Below are positions 24,882 to 35,297 of a DNA stretch of 64,000 nt, piece by piece (position 1 is the stretch's first letter; every line of letters begins with the position of its first letter). The notes beneath the pieces are model-generated. The model was not told the origin of the DNA and searched no databases. It saw only the letters and a list, made by a program, of their open reading frames with translations. Both the position numbers and the translations under genes were made by a program. Origin of the DNA: Nostoc sp. GT001 (GTDB lineage: Bacteria > Cyanobacteriota > Cyanobacteriia > Cyanobacteriales > Nostocaceae); assembly GCF_030382115.1 (NCBI RefSeq), contig NZ_JAUDRJ010000003.1, positions 1,195,332 through 1,259,331 of the forward strand. Reading direction: 5' to 3'.

Positions 24882-25823
24882 ATGAAATTTGGAATTGATA
24901 GCGGGCACAATTGTCCACCAGATACAGGAGCTAGAGGTATTAAATTCGAGGATAATTTAACTATAGATGTAGGTAATAGAGTTATAGCCAAATTAAGAGC
25001 TTTAGGAAATGAAGTCGTAGTATGTAGACCAAGTAGTGCTAATACAGTCCGTGACTCACTCTCAAAAAGATGCTCTACAGCTAATGCCAGTAAAGTAGAT
25101 ATTTTTGTCTCGATTCATTTTAATGCTTTTAACAAGCAAGCTAATGGCACAGAAGTATTTGCAACTAGCGAAAATGGGAGAAAAATCGCTAAACCTGTAT
25201 TAGATGAAATCGTCAAGTTAGGATTTTTTAATCGCGGCGTTAAGAGTGGTTCCCACTTGTTTGTTCTGAAAAATACAGATATGCCTGCTATCTTGATAGA
25301 ATGTTGCTTCCTCGATTCGCAAAAAGATATGAATCTTTTTAATCCTGAAGCAATGGCTAATGCAATTGTCAAAGGTTTAACTGGTAAACTGCCAAGTGCC
25401 CCTATTAACCCTGTACCAGATGAAGAGGAGAATATAGATGCGACTATTCTCAGACTGCAAAAATCCTTAAATAGACTAAAAATAACCGATAGAAATAGTA
25501 AGGCTTTAGTGGAAGATGGCTTCACGGGGGCTAACACCAAATCTGCCGTAGAAAAATTTCAGACTATTGTCGGAGTTAAGCCGACTGGAATTGCTGACGC
25601 AACTACATGGAATGCCATAAATCTAATTTTGGCAAAACGAATTATCAGACCAAACCATGCTGGTGGTGCAGTTGTCAGATACTTACAATACCGTTTAGGT
25701 GTTGAGAATGATGGCGTCTACGGGCCGCAAACAGAGGTTGTAGTTAAAAACTTTCAAAAGCAAAATGGTTTAGATGCCGATGGCATTATCGGGCCTGCTA
25801 GCTGGCAGAAATTAATTGGTTAG
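24882..25823 (+). CDS. N-acetylmuramoyl-L-alanine amidase with two peptidoglycan-binding domains
   Basis: Zinc amidase that cleaves the bond between MurNAc and the stem peptide of peptidoglycan. The amidase_3 domain (about 1-172) shows the zinc ligands and catalytic residues in order: DSGH (His9), FEDN (Glu24), SIHFNA (His near 80) and AILIECCFLD (catalytic Glu near 140). Two PG_binding_1 repeats follow (about 187-247 and 255-313; VEDGFTGANTKSAVEKFQ and VENDGVYGPQTEVVVKNFQ). There is no classical signal peptide, so it may be exported by another route or work as a spore/heterocyst- or phage-type lysin. The ribosome-binding site GAGGA lies seven bases before the ATG. Confidence 0.92.
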   Translation: MKFGIDSGHNCPPDTGARGIKFEDNLTIDVGNRVIAKLRALGNEVVVCRPSSANTVRDSLSKRCSTANASKVDIFVSIHFNAFNKQANGTEVFATSENGRKIAKPVLDEIVKLGFFNRGVKSGSHLFVLKNTDMPAILIECCFLDSQKDMNLFNPEAMANAIVKGLTGKLPSAPINPVPDEEENIDATILRLQKSLNRLKITDRNSKALVEDGFTGANTKSAVEKFQTIVGVKPTGIADATTWNAINLILAKRIIRPNHAGGAVVRYLQYRLGVENDGVYGPQTEVVVKNFQKQNGLDADGIIGPASWQKLIG

Positions 25824-25849
25824 GCTGATGAGGACTAGAGACTAAAGAC

Positions 25850-25941
25850 TGGGGTAGTAGTGCTGAGTAAAGAAGTTGGGAATCTGACTTTTTTACTCAG
25901 AACTGAAAATGGGCTAAACGCACCACTACCGCTAACAGAAC
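25850..25941. repeat. Dispersed repeat related to the element at 12974-13106
   Basis: This lies in the 566-bp gap (25824-26389) between the convergent amidase and mscS genes. Its right end, AAACGCACCACTACCGCTAAC near 25919-25941, is the complement of an arm nearly identical to the left arm of the repeat inside the poly-HAMP kinase. The inner part also has TGCTGAGTAAA and TTTACTCAG inverted copies. The rest of the gap holds a small hairpin at 26216-26238 (TTTGGCG/CGCCAAA) that could terminate transcription, and nothing else that I can identify. Confidence 0.65.
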
Positions 25942-26389
25942 TGTTTTGCCTAATTAATAAGTGAAGGGGTTAATTTTAGCAACTTACAACCATATTTTGT
26001 TCATAACATCTTTGGCAAATGCACAAACTGCCAAAGCATTTAAGATAACATTGATATCGCTTCAAGCCATTGAGCTAAAATAATTAAAAGAAATAAGCAG
26101 GGCGTAGGAAATCACCTATTCTGCTGACAAGAATCTGTTCAACTTAACCAGATTTGCATTTGATGAGTATCAATCGCATTTGGTAACAAGTAATTTCCTA
26201 TCGCTCTGGTGCTTTTTTGGCGGTGAAGTTTCGCCAAAGTATAAAAGTAAAGGGCTTTTCAAGCCTATAACAATCATTACTGATTTTTTGTATAAATCAA
26301 CACATTTTAACTAGGCTTAAAATTTATTTTCTATATCATATTAATAACTATAAATTTGCCTAATCTAATGTATAAAAGAAAGTGCCAAA

Positions 26390-27973
26390 TTAACCTTCGG
26401 CACTTTCAGCGCGCACGGTAATTACAATTCCTTCCCGCAGCAGTGCATTCGTAAAAAGCTTCCGAAGAACGCGCTGAATCTGAAGATGCTTTCCTGGCTT
26501 TACTTTCGTCAATGTCCGCAGCAACAAGTTAGACTCTCCCAGGCTTTCAACTCCATCCACTTGTGTGGCTTCGAGTACATCTGGGTAGTCTGCTTTTAAC
26601 TGCTGTCCCGATTCCTCTATGACTTTGTACACATGGGCTAAGTTGGAATCATAAGGCACACCAACTTCTACTACTGCAAAAATATACTGTTTGGAGTAAT
26701 TAGTAATTGAGCCAATATCGCCATTGCGAATAATCTGCAATTGACCATTAGGATGTCTAATACGAGTGGTTCTGAGTTCAATGGCCTCGACAATACCTTC
26801 GACAACTTTCTCTTCAACTTTCCCAGCTTCAATATAGTCACCTACTAAGTAGTAATTTTCAAACAAAATAAAGAAGCCGCAGACAATATCATTAATTAGT
26901 GTTTGTGCCCCTAAACCTACAGCGATGCCGACAATACCAGCACCCGCAAGTATAGGAGTTGGATCGATACTCAGGGCATAGAGAATGAAAACTGTAGCAC
27001 CAAAGTAAATTAAGTATTGTAAGAAACTACGAAACAGAGGAACGAGGGTCAGGCGTCTACTTGTTTGAATATCAGTTAGATTCTGCTCTTTGAACAGCAC
27101 CTCTTCAATCAGTAAGTAAACGACCTCAAACAACACGCGACTAATGAAGATGATACCGATTATCTTGATCATTCGCGGGCCAAAAGTTGCGATATTAGCT
27201 ATTAACTGCACCTGCTGAATTACCAATGTTGCCATGCAGACATAAATCACAAGTTCCAAGCAGCGCTTGAAAAAAGGTATCAGGTGTCGGAGGCGATCGT
27301 AAAATCTGAGCAGGTTATCGGGATTGGAGTATCTGATGCTGAGAGCATCTAGGCTATCAACGATCGCAGCAACTGCTTTGAGTATAAGCAAGCCAACGGC
27401 AATTATTAGATAGATTCGCAACGCAATGTACAAATATTCCGAAACCGTTGCTGGCAATTTGAGAAACTGGGCACACAAGATGGTAGTCCACAGCCAAATT
27501 CCACTGCTGATTCTGTCATGGAAGGCGTTAAAGAAAGCATCAATACTTTCATCGTCAGCAGTATTTTTTTCTAAGTTCTTCGTACGAGTGCTGGCTACCT
27601 TCAGCCAATATTTGAGAAATTTCAGAGCGATCGCCGCTAAAATCAAAGTGCCAATACTCTGAGCTATGCCAATTCCTAGTGTCACCCAAAATCCTGATGG
27701 GATACGCTCAATCAACAAGAGTGTGTATTGCTGAAGGTTTTCGCCCCGATAAACTAGATAACCATTAGCACCCACAATCAGAATGCACGACACCACACAA
27801 GCAAGTAACAATAACCCTGTGATATTTCGGCGGAGGGTTTTGATACTTCTATTGTCGCTTTTAGGTATAAAGGTTTTAGTAAATAGCTTGAATAATTTGC
27901 TGAAAACCCAGTTCAGCAATAGAAAAATAAAGATTATCAGGCTGACTTCAGCCAAAATAATTAATACATTCAT
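26390..27973 (-). CDS. MscS-family mechanosensitive ion channel
   Basis: Membrane channel that opens under membrane tension and releases solutes during hypo-osmotic shock. The 527-aa protein has an N-terminal bundle of about five predicted helices (roughly residues 10-30, 55-80, 95-120, 155-205 and 230-260). The MscS core follows, with pore helix AGIVGIAVGLGAQTLINDI and the beta domain FENYYLVGDYIEAG...RTTRIRHPNGQLQIIRNG (about 345-430). A C-terminal alpha/beta domain completes it. It stands alone, converging on the amidase. Its 5' region is a 430-bp A+T-rich gap with dispersed repeats. Confidence 0.93.
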   Translation of the reverse strand: MNVLIILAEVSLIIFIFLLLNWVFSKLFKLFTKTFIPKSDNRSIKTLRRNITGLLLLACVVSCILIVGANGYLVYRGENLQQYTLLLIERIPSGFWVTLGIGIAQSIGTLILAAIALKFLKYWLKVASTRTKNLEKNTADDESIDAFFNAFHDRISSGIWLWTTILCAQFLKLPATVSEYLYIALRIYLIIAVGLLILKAVAAIVDSLDALSIRYSNPDNLLRFYDRLRHLIPFFKRCLELVIYVCMATLVIQQVQLIANIATFGPRMIKIIGIIFISRVLFEVVYLLIEEVLFKEQNLTDIQTSRRLTLVPLFRSFLQYLIYFGATVFILYALSIDPTPILAGAGIVGIAVGLGAQTLINDIVCGFFILFENYYLVGDYIEAGKVEEKVVEGIVEAIELRTTRIRHPNGQLQIIRNGDIGSITNYSKQYIFAVVEVGVPYDSNLAHVYKVIEESGQQLKADYPDVLEATQVDGVESLGESNLLLRTLTKVKPGKHLQIQRVLRKLFTNALLREGIVITVRAESAEG

Positions 27974-28304
27974 ATATAAGCATAAAACTGAATTAATTTA
28001 ACAGTTGTATATGAAAATATATTGATAGCATCAAGGTATTTCTATACATAGATGATTATTATTTCATATAATCATAACTTGTCAAGCCATTAACATTTTA
28101 TTCACATATTCACTTTTGGTTTTATCTTCACCAACTCTAAGTAAGTGAGAATAAATTGAAGTAAATTAAGTAATGTAAAAAATCTTGATATTATTTTTTA
28201 GTATTCGCGTAGCGTCTCGAAGAGAGGGCTTCAGCCCTCATTTGATCTCACTACAAACCTTTAATTATTGATGCCGCTTTACTTAAGCGATGCTGATATA
28301 GCAA

Positions 28305-28392
28305 TCCTAAATCATTCGTGAAAAATTAGATCCCCGACTTCTTGAAGAAGTCGGGGATCTGGACATCGCGCATTTTCACAACTCATTTAGGA
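28305..28392. repeat. Nested palindromic repeat downstream of the EAL-GGDEF gene
   Basis: A perfect 33-base palindrome with core ATCCCCGACTTCTTGAAGAA and its complement (28328-28360) lies inside a longer imperfect inverted repeat (TCCTAAATCATTCGTGAAAA against TTTTCACAACTCATTTAGGA). It starts about 10 bases beyond the stop of the leftward EAL-GGDEF gene and may act as its terminator. The left outer motif also appears at 50055-50085. The remainder of the 27974-28402 gap has an AGGGCTTCAGCCCT hairpin near 28226 and A+T-rich sequence. Confidence 0.75.
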
Positions 28393-28402
28393 TCGCTGAG
28401 GA

Positions 28403-30622
28403 TTATTTAGCATCAGCATTCTTACAATCCATCTGTACCACACAATTTCTCCCTTGTGCTTTTGCCTGGTAGAGTCCTTGGTCAGCAGCAGCAATTAAGG
28501 TTGCAGGAGATAATTGGCTATGAGGAGTGATGGTTGCCACACCAAGACTTAGGGTAATGAATTCACTGACCTGAGAATGGGGATGAGGCATTTGTAATGC
28601 ACTAACATTGATCTGAATATCTCTTGCAACTGCAATGGCCCCTTCGATATCAGTATTCGGCAAAATGACTGCAAACTCTTCTCCACCATAACGAGCCACT
28701 AAATCAGCGGGGTGTTTAACTGTTTGAGAGATTGCCTTAGCAACCTGTCTGAGTGCATCATCTCCTGCCAGATGTCCATGCGTATCGTTGTAAAGCTTAA
28801 AGTAATCGACATCACACAAAATCAAAGATAGCGAACTTTGCTCTCGTGCCAACCATTGCCACTGCGTGTTTAACGTGTCATCAAAGCAGCGTCGATTTCC
28901 CACTTGGGTTAGACCATCGGAACAGGCAAGGCGCTGTAATTCCTGGTTTGCTTGTTGTAATTGATGGTAAAGTTCTGATTGCTGAATAGCGATCGCAGCT
29001 TGACCTGCTAACTGGTTAAACAAGTTAATCTCCGATTGCTGCCATTGTCTGGGCTGACGGCATTGGTGAGCAATCAATAATCCCCACAAACGCTCTTGCT
29101 GCAAAATTGGTACGACAAGGTTTGCCCGAATTTGCAGACTTCTAAGGAGGTCAATATGACACGGTGATAGACCTGCATTTTCAATGTCTGCGATCGCTCT
29201 GGTGTTACCTTGTTGATAGTAAGCTGCACGCGTGGATTTAAAGCACGTGTCCATGACGTGAAATCCAAAAATCGACATACACCCTGCTGCTAAGGATTCT
29301 ACAGCGACTAATCCACTCCAGTCTGGCTCAAACTGGTAAATCAGCACTCGGTCTACCTCAAACAGTTGTCGCACTTCGGCTGCTGTGGTTTGCAAAATCT
29401 CGTCTAACTCCAATGATTGGCGAATGCGCTGCGTTACAGCCGCAACAATTCGCTCAGACTCGCTTTGGTGTTGGACACGCTGCTCAACTTCCTGAGAGTG
29501 TGCCGATGCTACAGTTAACAAGATTTGCTCAAAGTAAGGGGTTGTAGTCACAGGCGCTGCACTGGGTTTAGCAATCAAATAGCCTTGAGCAAAATTTGCA
29601 CCTCTTTCTCGCAGCCAGTTCAGTTCCTCAATGCACTCAATTCCTTCAGCAACAGTTTGAATATTTAACTTTTGAGTAATCTCTAAAAGCTTCTCGGTAA
29701 TCGAAGCTTTGTAAAGGTCTTGATGCACATCTCGAATTAACTCCATATCCAGCTTGATAAAGTCTGGACGTAACTGATGCAGCAAGTTTAGGCTGGAATA
29801 GCCAGAGCCAAGGTCATCAAGAGCGATTAAAAACCCTTCACTCCGGTAGTATTGAAGCACTGCCTTGAGGTGGGCTAAATCTTGAGGATTGTCTGATTCT
29901 ACAACTTCAAAAACAACGCGATCGTGGGGAATTCCAGCAGTATCAATAGCCTCTACCGTACTACGTAGGCAAAAAGCTGGGTCATAAAGTGACGTTGGTG
30001 TAAAATTGATAAAGATGTGACCATTCACTTGATGGCGGCTGAATTGAGTGATTGTGCTGAGTCGAGCAACTTGGTCGAGTTGTGGTAGAAGTCCGGCTTC
30101 AGTTGCTAACTCCAGAATAGATGTCGGTAGTACTAAATTGCCTTCTTCATCCAGACCGCGCAAGAGCGATTCATATCCAAAAATTTGCGATGTATCGTTA
30201 ATTGAAACAATTGGTTGAAAGTAACTGGTGAATCGTTCTGTTGCCAGCATATCAATTAACCAATCTGATTGGTTTAACTTAATGAAGCGTTGTAATGAGG
30301 CTATGTCACTAAAATCATGGAGTTGAGGTTGGATAGTGCCTTGCATGAAAAGAACTTGCGTCTCTTTTAATTCTCTTGGTGCAAGTAGTTTGGCCAGATT
30401 ACGAGCAATTTCTAGAGACTGTCCGGGTTTACACTCCAAACTCAAACCTGGTCGCTCGTGCATCAGTTCATACTTAAGGGAAAACTGCTGTAGGTAGGAG
30501 ATGACTTTTATCAGGGTATGTGAAACGGGGAACCAGAGAAAGAGCCTACCTGCTTCCTTAGTCCGGCAGCGTGCAATATTGCGACAAGCACAGGTTTTGG
30601 AGATAGGACATATTTGGCTCAT
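28403..30622 (-). CDS. EAL - cyanobacteriochrome-type GAF - GGDEF cyclic-di-GMP protein
   Basis: 739-aa soluble protein that should make and/or degrade c-di-GMP. The EAL domain (about 120-375) keeps its catalytic set: YESLLRG, INFTPTSL, FEVVES, DDLGSGYSS, KLDMELI and AEGIE. The GAF domain (about 405-555) has both cyanobacteriochrome cysteines, Cys460 in DTCF (a DXCF motif) and Cys488 in SPCHIDLL, 28 residues apart, followed by IRANLVVPIL. This implies covalent bilin binding and blue/green-type photochemistry. The GGDEF domain (about 570-735) has an intact GGEEF (646-650). The upstream inhibitory-site position reads HPAD instead of RxxD, so product inhibition may be lost. The N-terminus has four clustered cysteines (C5, C11, C13, C19), possibly metal-binding. 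It stands alone, with a palindrome downstream. Confidence 0.9.
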   Translation of the reverse strand: MSQICPISKTCACRNIARCRTKEAGRLFLWFPVSHTLIKVISYLQQFSLKYELMHERPGLSLECKPGQSLEIARNLAKLLAPRELKETQVLFMQGTIQPQLHDFSDIASLQRFIKLNQSDWLIDMLATERFTSYFQPIVSINDTSQIFGYESLLRGLDEEGNLVLPTSILELATEAGLLPQLDQVARLSTITQFSRHQVNGHIFINFTPTSLYDPAFCLRSTVEAIDTAGIPHDRVVFEVVESDNPQDLAHLKAVLQYYRSEGFLIALDDLGSGYSSLNLLHQLRPDFIKLDMELIRDVHQDLYKASITEKLLEITQKLNIQTVAEGIECIEELNWLRERGANFAQGYLIAKPSAAPVTTTPYFEQILLTVASAHSQEVEQRVQHQSESERIVAAVTQRIRQSLELDEILQTTAAEVRQLFEVDRVLIYQFEPDWSGLVAVESLAAGCMSIFGFHVMDTCFKSTRAAYYQQGNTRAIADIENAGLSPCHIDLLRSLQIRANLVVPILQQERLWGLLIAHQCRQPRQWQQSEINLFNQLAGQAAIAIQQSELYHQLQQANQELQRLACSDGLTQVGNRRCFDDTLNTQWQWLAREQSSLSLILCDVDYFKLYNDTHGHLAGDDALRQVAKAISQTVKHPADLVARYGGEEFAVILPNTDIEGAIAVARDIQINVSALQMPHPHSQVSEFITLSLGVATITPHSQLSPATLIAAADQGLYQAKAQGRNCVVQMDCKNADAK

Positions 30623-31070
30623 AGCTAAATAATTTGAATTTGCTCAATCCGATTTATTCTATTATTCCCACTATTTTTACTGTAAAAGATAAACTATACT
30701 TCAAATACATAAAGATTTGATGATTTAAATAAACCGAATAATGTAGATGAGTAAGCAACTTAGCAGCACATACTAAAATTTATACTGAGGACTCAAGTAA
30801 TTGCCGACATATTTTGTGCAATTAAACAACCAAATAAGGAGTTTGCTCAACAATTTAAGTTACAAAAAAAGGCAAAATTAGCCAGATTAAGAACAGCTTT
30901 TAGCTAGATTAATTCAGAGTAAATATATCTTTTTTAAGAATCAATCTGCCTAAATAAACAACAAAATCTTTGAAAAAAGTCAATAAACTAAGCCATGAAT
31001 CAATGAGCTTTCATCCTAAATCCCTCTCCCAATTTTGGGAGAGGGAATTGGAAATTGGCTCCCCTATACT
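30623..31070. other. Intergenic region with hairpin
   Basis: A+T-rich region upstream of the leftward EAL-GGDEF gene. A perfect 10-bp-stem hairpin (TCCCTCTCCC-AATTTT-GGGAGAGGGA) is at 31021-31046, just before the nested repeat that ends the next gene. No ORF of interest was found. Confidence 0.55.
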
Positions 31071-31416
31071 TATAGCGGTTCTCGGTTGAGTGAGGTACAA
31101 GAACCCCTCCCCGCTCTTCGAGCTACGGTGTACACACAAGTCGAAAAATCCTCTACAGTGAAACTGTCACGCCCACCCATATCCCGCCCAGAACTGAAGT
31201 TCTGGGCTGATAGCGAAACTCCACTGAAAGTGGACTAAATAATTCATTCAGTCCACTTTCAGTGGACTTGGGCTATGAGACTCGGAATTCATTCCGAGGC
31301 GGGATCAAAACACAGTGCGAGATTCATTAATAAAGAAAGATATAGACTTGTGTGTACACCGTAGGCAAGCGAGGAGGGAGGCTAAGATGTACCTCATGTG
31401 ATTAGGAAACGCTATA
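31071..31416. repeat. Compound inverted repeat overlapping a kinase stop codon
   Basis: Two related arms of about 72 bases face each other (31071-31142 and about 31345-31416). Each begins with TATAGCG, passes through GAGGTAC and ends with CTACGGTGTACACACAAGTC. Between them are two further palindromes: CCAGAACTGAAGTTCTGG, and AGTCCACTTTCAGTGGACT with its inverted partner. The arm at the kinase side overlaps the last codons and supplies the stop codon of the hybrid kinase gene (TAA at 31404-31402). It could be two repeat units inserted head to head or a non-autonomous mobile element. Confidence 0.75.
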
Positions 31417-34400
31417 GACATGCCCACTTCTAGCAATTAGAGTTGCAATTTCCTTAATTAATTCCTCTGGTTCGACGGGTTTGGACAGATGCTTTTGAAA
31501 CCCTGATTCCAGTGCTTGTTGCTGATTGATTTCTCCGGCATAAGCGGTTAAAGCGATCGCCGGAATTTGTTTGGCTTGGTTTACCTGCAATGCTTTAACT
31601 TGGCGCATCAGCATATAGCCATCCATATCTGGCATCCCAATATCACTGAGCAGCATATCTGGTTCTGACTGTGCCAAAATTTGTAATGCTTCTTTTGCTG
31701 ATGTCACTGCTGTCACCATTGCTCCAGCCTGTTCTAGTACAAATGTGTGGAAGTCACGGGTATCATCGTCATCATCTACAACTAAGATTTGGATACCTGC
31801 CAGAATTTCAGCCGGAGGAGAAGGATTTAATGCAGCAACATCTATATCTTGTTTTGGGGTTAAATCTTTTTTAATTAGTGGTAGCCTAACTCGAAAAATA
31901 GCTCCTTGCCCTTCACCTAAACTTTCTGCCTGAATCGTACCACCATGTAATTCGATCAAATGTCGCACAATTGCTAACCCTAACCCCAATCCACCAAATT
32001 TTCGGGTTGTCGTGCCATCAGCCTGACGAAAATATTCAAACACATAAGGCAGAAACTCAGAGCTGATTCCCTTACCTGTGTCGCTGACGGTAATCTGAGC
32101 TTGAGCGTCAACGAACTCTAGTTGAATATCAATTTTTCCTCCTTCAGGAGTGAATTTAACGGCATTCGATAAGAGATTCCAAATAACTTGTTGTAAACGA
32201 CCAGAATCACCCAAAACCTGCCCGAAAGAAGCATCCAGCATCGTCTGAATTTGAATATTTTTAGCTTCTGCTGCCAAACGGACTGTTTCCAATCCCGCCT
32301 CAATCACAAGTACTAGATTGACAGGTAACATCTTCAGGTTGAGCTTGCCTTGTAAGATCCGAGAGACATCAAGCAAATCTTCAATTAGTTGAGCTTGTAA
32401 TTGAGCATTCCGCTCGATAGTTGCGATCGCTTTCTTCAGCCCTGCGGCGTCAAATTCACGAGTCTGCAAGAGTTTCGCCCAACCAAGAATCGGATTGAGA
32501 GGCGATCGCAATTCATGGGAAAGTACCGCCAGAAACTCATCTTTAATTCGGTTGGCTCTTTCGGCTTCAGTTCTGGCAACTTGCTCAAGTTCCAGGAGGC
32601 GATCACGTTCGGCTTCTGCGGCTTTGCGATCGCTAATGTCTGTAACAAAAATGCTTACCCCTTCAGCAAAAGGGTAGACGCGGTTCTCAAACCAGCGCTG
32701 CCAAGCTGGATAAAAGTATTCAAACTGAACAACGGTGTTTTGGGCGATCGCCTGATGAACCTGGGTATCAAACTCGCTTTTAACCATATCGGGAAAAACT
32801 TCCCAAAATCTCTTACCTAGCAACTCTTCCTTGGGGATGCCAACAATTTCGGCTACCTGTTCATTGACAAAGCTATAACGCCACTCTCGATCCAACACAA
32901 AGAACTGGTCTTGAATACCAGCGATAACAGTCTCTAGGTGTGCTTTGGCGACCTCAGCTTCAATTCGCAACCCTTGCTCGCGTTCCATTGCCTCTTGGCG
33001 AAGACGAGCCATTTTTAAGGCTGCTTCTACTCGCGCCAACAATTCACGGGCAGAGAAAGGTTTAATCAGATAATCATCGGCTCCCGCTTCTAACCCTTCC
33101 ACCCGTGCCTCTTCCCCTGCCCGTGCTGACAACAGAATGATGGGAACTTTTTGCGTCTGCGGATCGGCTCGTAATGCTTGCAGCAGTCCAAAGCCATCTA
33201 ATCCAGGCATCATCACATCTGTCAGTACCAAGTCTGGAACACGCTCACGAGCAGAATCCAAAGCAGCTAAACCGTCTGGCACTGATTCCACTTCATATTG
33301 CTGACTTAATAGCCGCTTAACATAATCGCGCATATCTGCGTTGTCGTCAGCCAAAAGAATCCGAGCAGAAGGAGCAGAAGGGCACAGAGGCAGAAGGGAA
33401 AATACTTCCTTCTCCCCTGCTCCCCTGCTCCCCTGCTCCCCTGCTTCTTCCGGTAGCCACCGCAGGGCTTCTTCTAAATAAGGTGTTGCACCTAATGCAG
33501 TTGAAGCTAAAGTTCGCGGGGCACTAATCCGGTCTGGAGGTAAATGAGCGTATCCTGTTGGAATTGACACAGTAAAGCAACTGCCTACTCCGAGAAGACT
33601 GGTAACATCAACTGTTCCACCATGCATTTGCACCAATTCTTGCACCAGTGATAATCCAATTCCTGACCCTTCAAAAGTTCGTCCTTGCGCCCCTTTGACG
33701 CGGTGGAATCGTTCAAAAAGGTGGGGGATTTCTGCGGCTGGAATACCGATTCCTGTGTCTTTGACTGCAAACTCGATACGGTCATTTGACCACTGTAAAC
33801 TGACCGCAATTTCTCCAGCCATCGTGAACTTAAAGGCATTCGAGAGCAGGTTAAGAACAATTTTTTCCCACATCTCTCGATCTACATACACTGGTGCTGG
33901 CAGGGAAGGACAATTAACTGATAACTGCATCCCTGCCCGTTCTACCGCCGAACGAAAGACACTAGCTAGTTCTGCTGTGAAGGTGGCAAGGTTGGTGGGT
34001 TCATAAGAGGCTTGAACCCTTCCGGCTTCAATACGTGAAAAATCTAGCAAGCTATTGACCAGTTTCAGCAGCCGAAGTCCGTTGCGTTGCACCATTTCTA
34101 ACTGCTCTCGTTCTTTGGCTGGAAGCAGGGTGGCACAATTGGTTAAGGTGTCTTCTAATGGCCCCAACATTAAAGTAAGTGGGGTACGGAACTCGTGGCT
34201 GACGTTGCTGAAAAAGACGGTTTTGGCGCGATCGATTTCTGCCAAGGCTTCAGCGCGTTTGCGTTCTTCCTCGTAAGCTTGGGCGTTAGCGATACTGGCG
34301 GCAATTTGAGCCGCAACTAAATCGATGAATCCTTGATAATTGTCATCGAATAGCCTGAAGGGGTTCAAACCAGCGATTAATATCCCAGCTTTTCCAGTTT

Positions 34401-35297
34401 GACCGGATGCAGCAATGGGTACTGCGATCGCTTGATGGGGCGATCGCTGCCAAACGCCACAAGGTAGACTATCAAAAGACATTTCCAAATCGGAAATCAG
34501 TTTGGCTTGATGTGTTCCGATCACTTCCGCAAAGGGCCAAACCCCATCAGCATCAAGAGAAACTGTTTCTGGAACTGCTACGTGGTTTTGCTCAATGCGG
34601 CACGTTCCAGCCAGAAAAACTTCCTGCTTATCGGGATCGACCAGATAAATCATTGCGAAAGGGAGATCGTAAGGGTTGCTCTCCAGGCAACTCGCACTTA
34701 GCGTACAGGCTTCATCAAATGTCCGCGCGTCTGCTGTCCTCGCCGCTAGTTCGCGCAACAGTGCCAATTGACGCTCGCTGATAATTCGCTGCGTGTCCTC
34801 TGTGTTAGCGCAGATGATCCCACCTGTGTCGCCTTGGTCATTAGGAACCGGGCTATATGAAAAAGTATAATAGGTTTCTTCTGGGTAGCCGTTGCGCTCC
34901 ATAATTAGCAGTAGCGCTTCGTCGTAAGTACCCTCATTCTTCAGCATTGCTGATTCGGCGCGAGCCCAACCTGATCCCATATTTCCCGCCACACGTAGGA
35001 AGCCTGCTGTCCAAGCGCTGCTGGATGTTTGCCGCCGATAATAGTTTTATAAGCGTCATTGTAAAGGTTAATTAGTTCCTCACCCCACCAAACAAACATG
35101 GGTTGACGGCAAGTTAGCACAATTCGCACAGCAGTCTTCAAACTCTGCGGCCACTGCTGTGTCGGGCCAAGGGATGTTTTTGACCAATCGTATTCTCGCA
35201 TCCTAGCCCCCATTTCACCTCCACCGATCAGGAAATTTACGTTGGCATTGCTTGCTAACGTTGACTCGTTCTTCATTAATTCCTCTCGATTGGTCAT
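31402..35297 (-). pseudogene. PAS-GAF double hybrid histidine kinase, frameshifted near the N-terminus
   Basis: A sensor kinase of about 1300 aa in two frames: 35297-34941 (118 aa, PAS start with WPQSLKTAVRIVL and VWREIWDQVG) and 34992-31402. Inserting one C in coding-strand GGGCTCG near 34962-34967 joins them as WDQVGPRAESAMLKNEG. Order after the PAS: GAF (about residues 150-310), histidine kinase 1 (SHEFRTPLTL, DTGIGIP), receiver 1 (LTDVMMPGLDG), PAS, histidine kinase 2 (SHELRSPLNPILGW, DTGKGI) and receiver 2 (LSDIGMPDMDG). The second kinase-receiver module resembles the end of the kinase at 4069-11181. A repeat-encoded linker lies before receiver 1 (33363-33449). The stop codon lies in a dispersed repeat. 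Confidence 0.88.
33363..33449. repeat. In-frame repeat insertion in the hybrid kinase
   Basis: A low-complexity block of tandem CCCCTGCT heptamer-like units and GGCAGAAGGG units with inverted character. It is translated as an EQGSRG...LPLCPSAP peptide between the ATPase domain and the receiver. The same kind of block, with the same peptide in the same order, is inserted in nifJ at 45167-45252. Confidence 0.8.
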
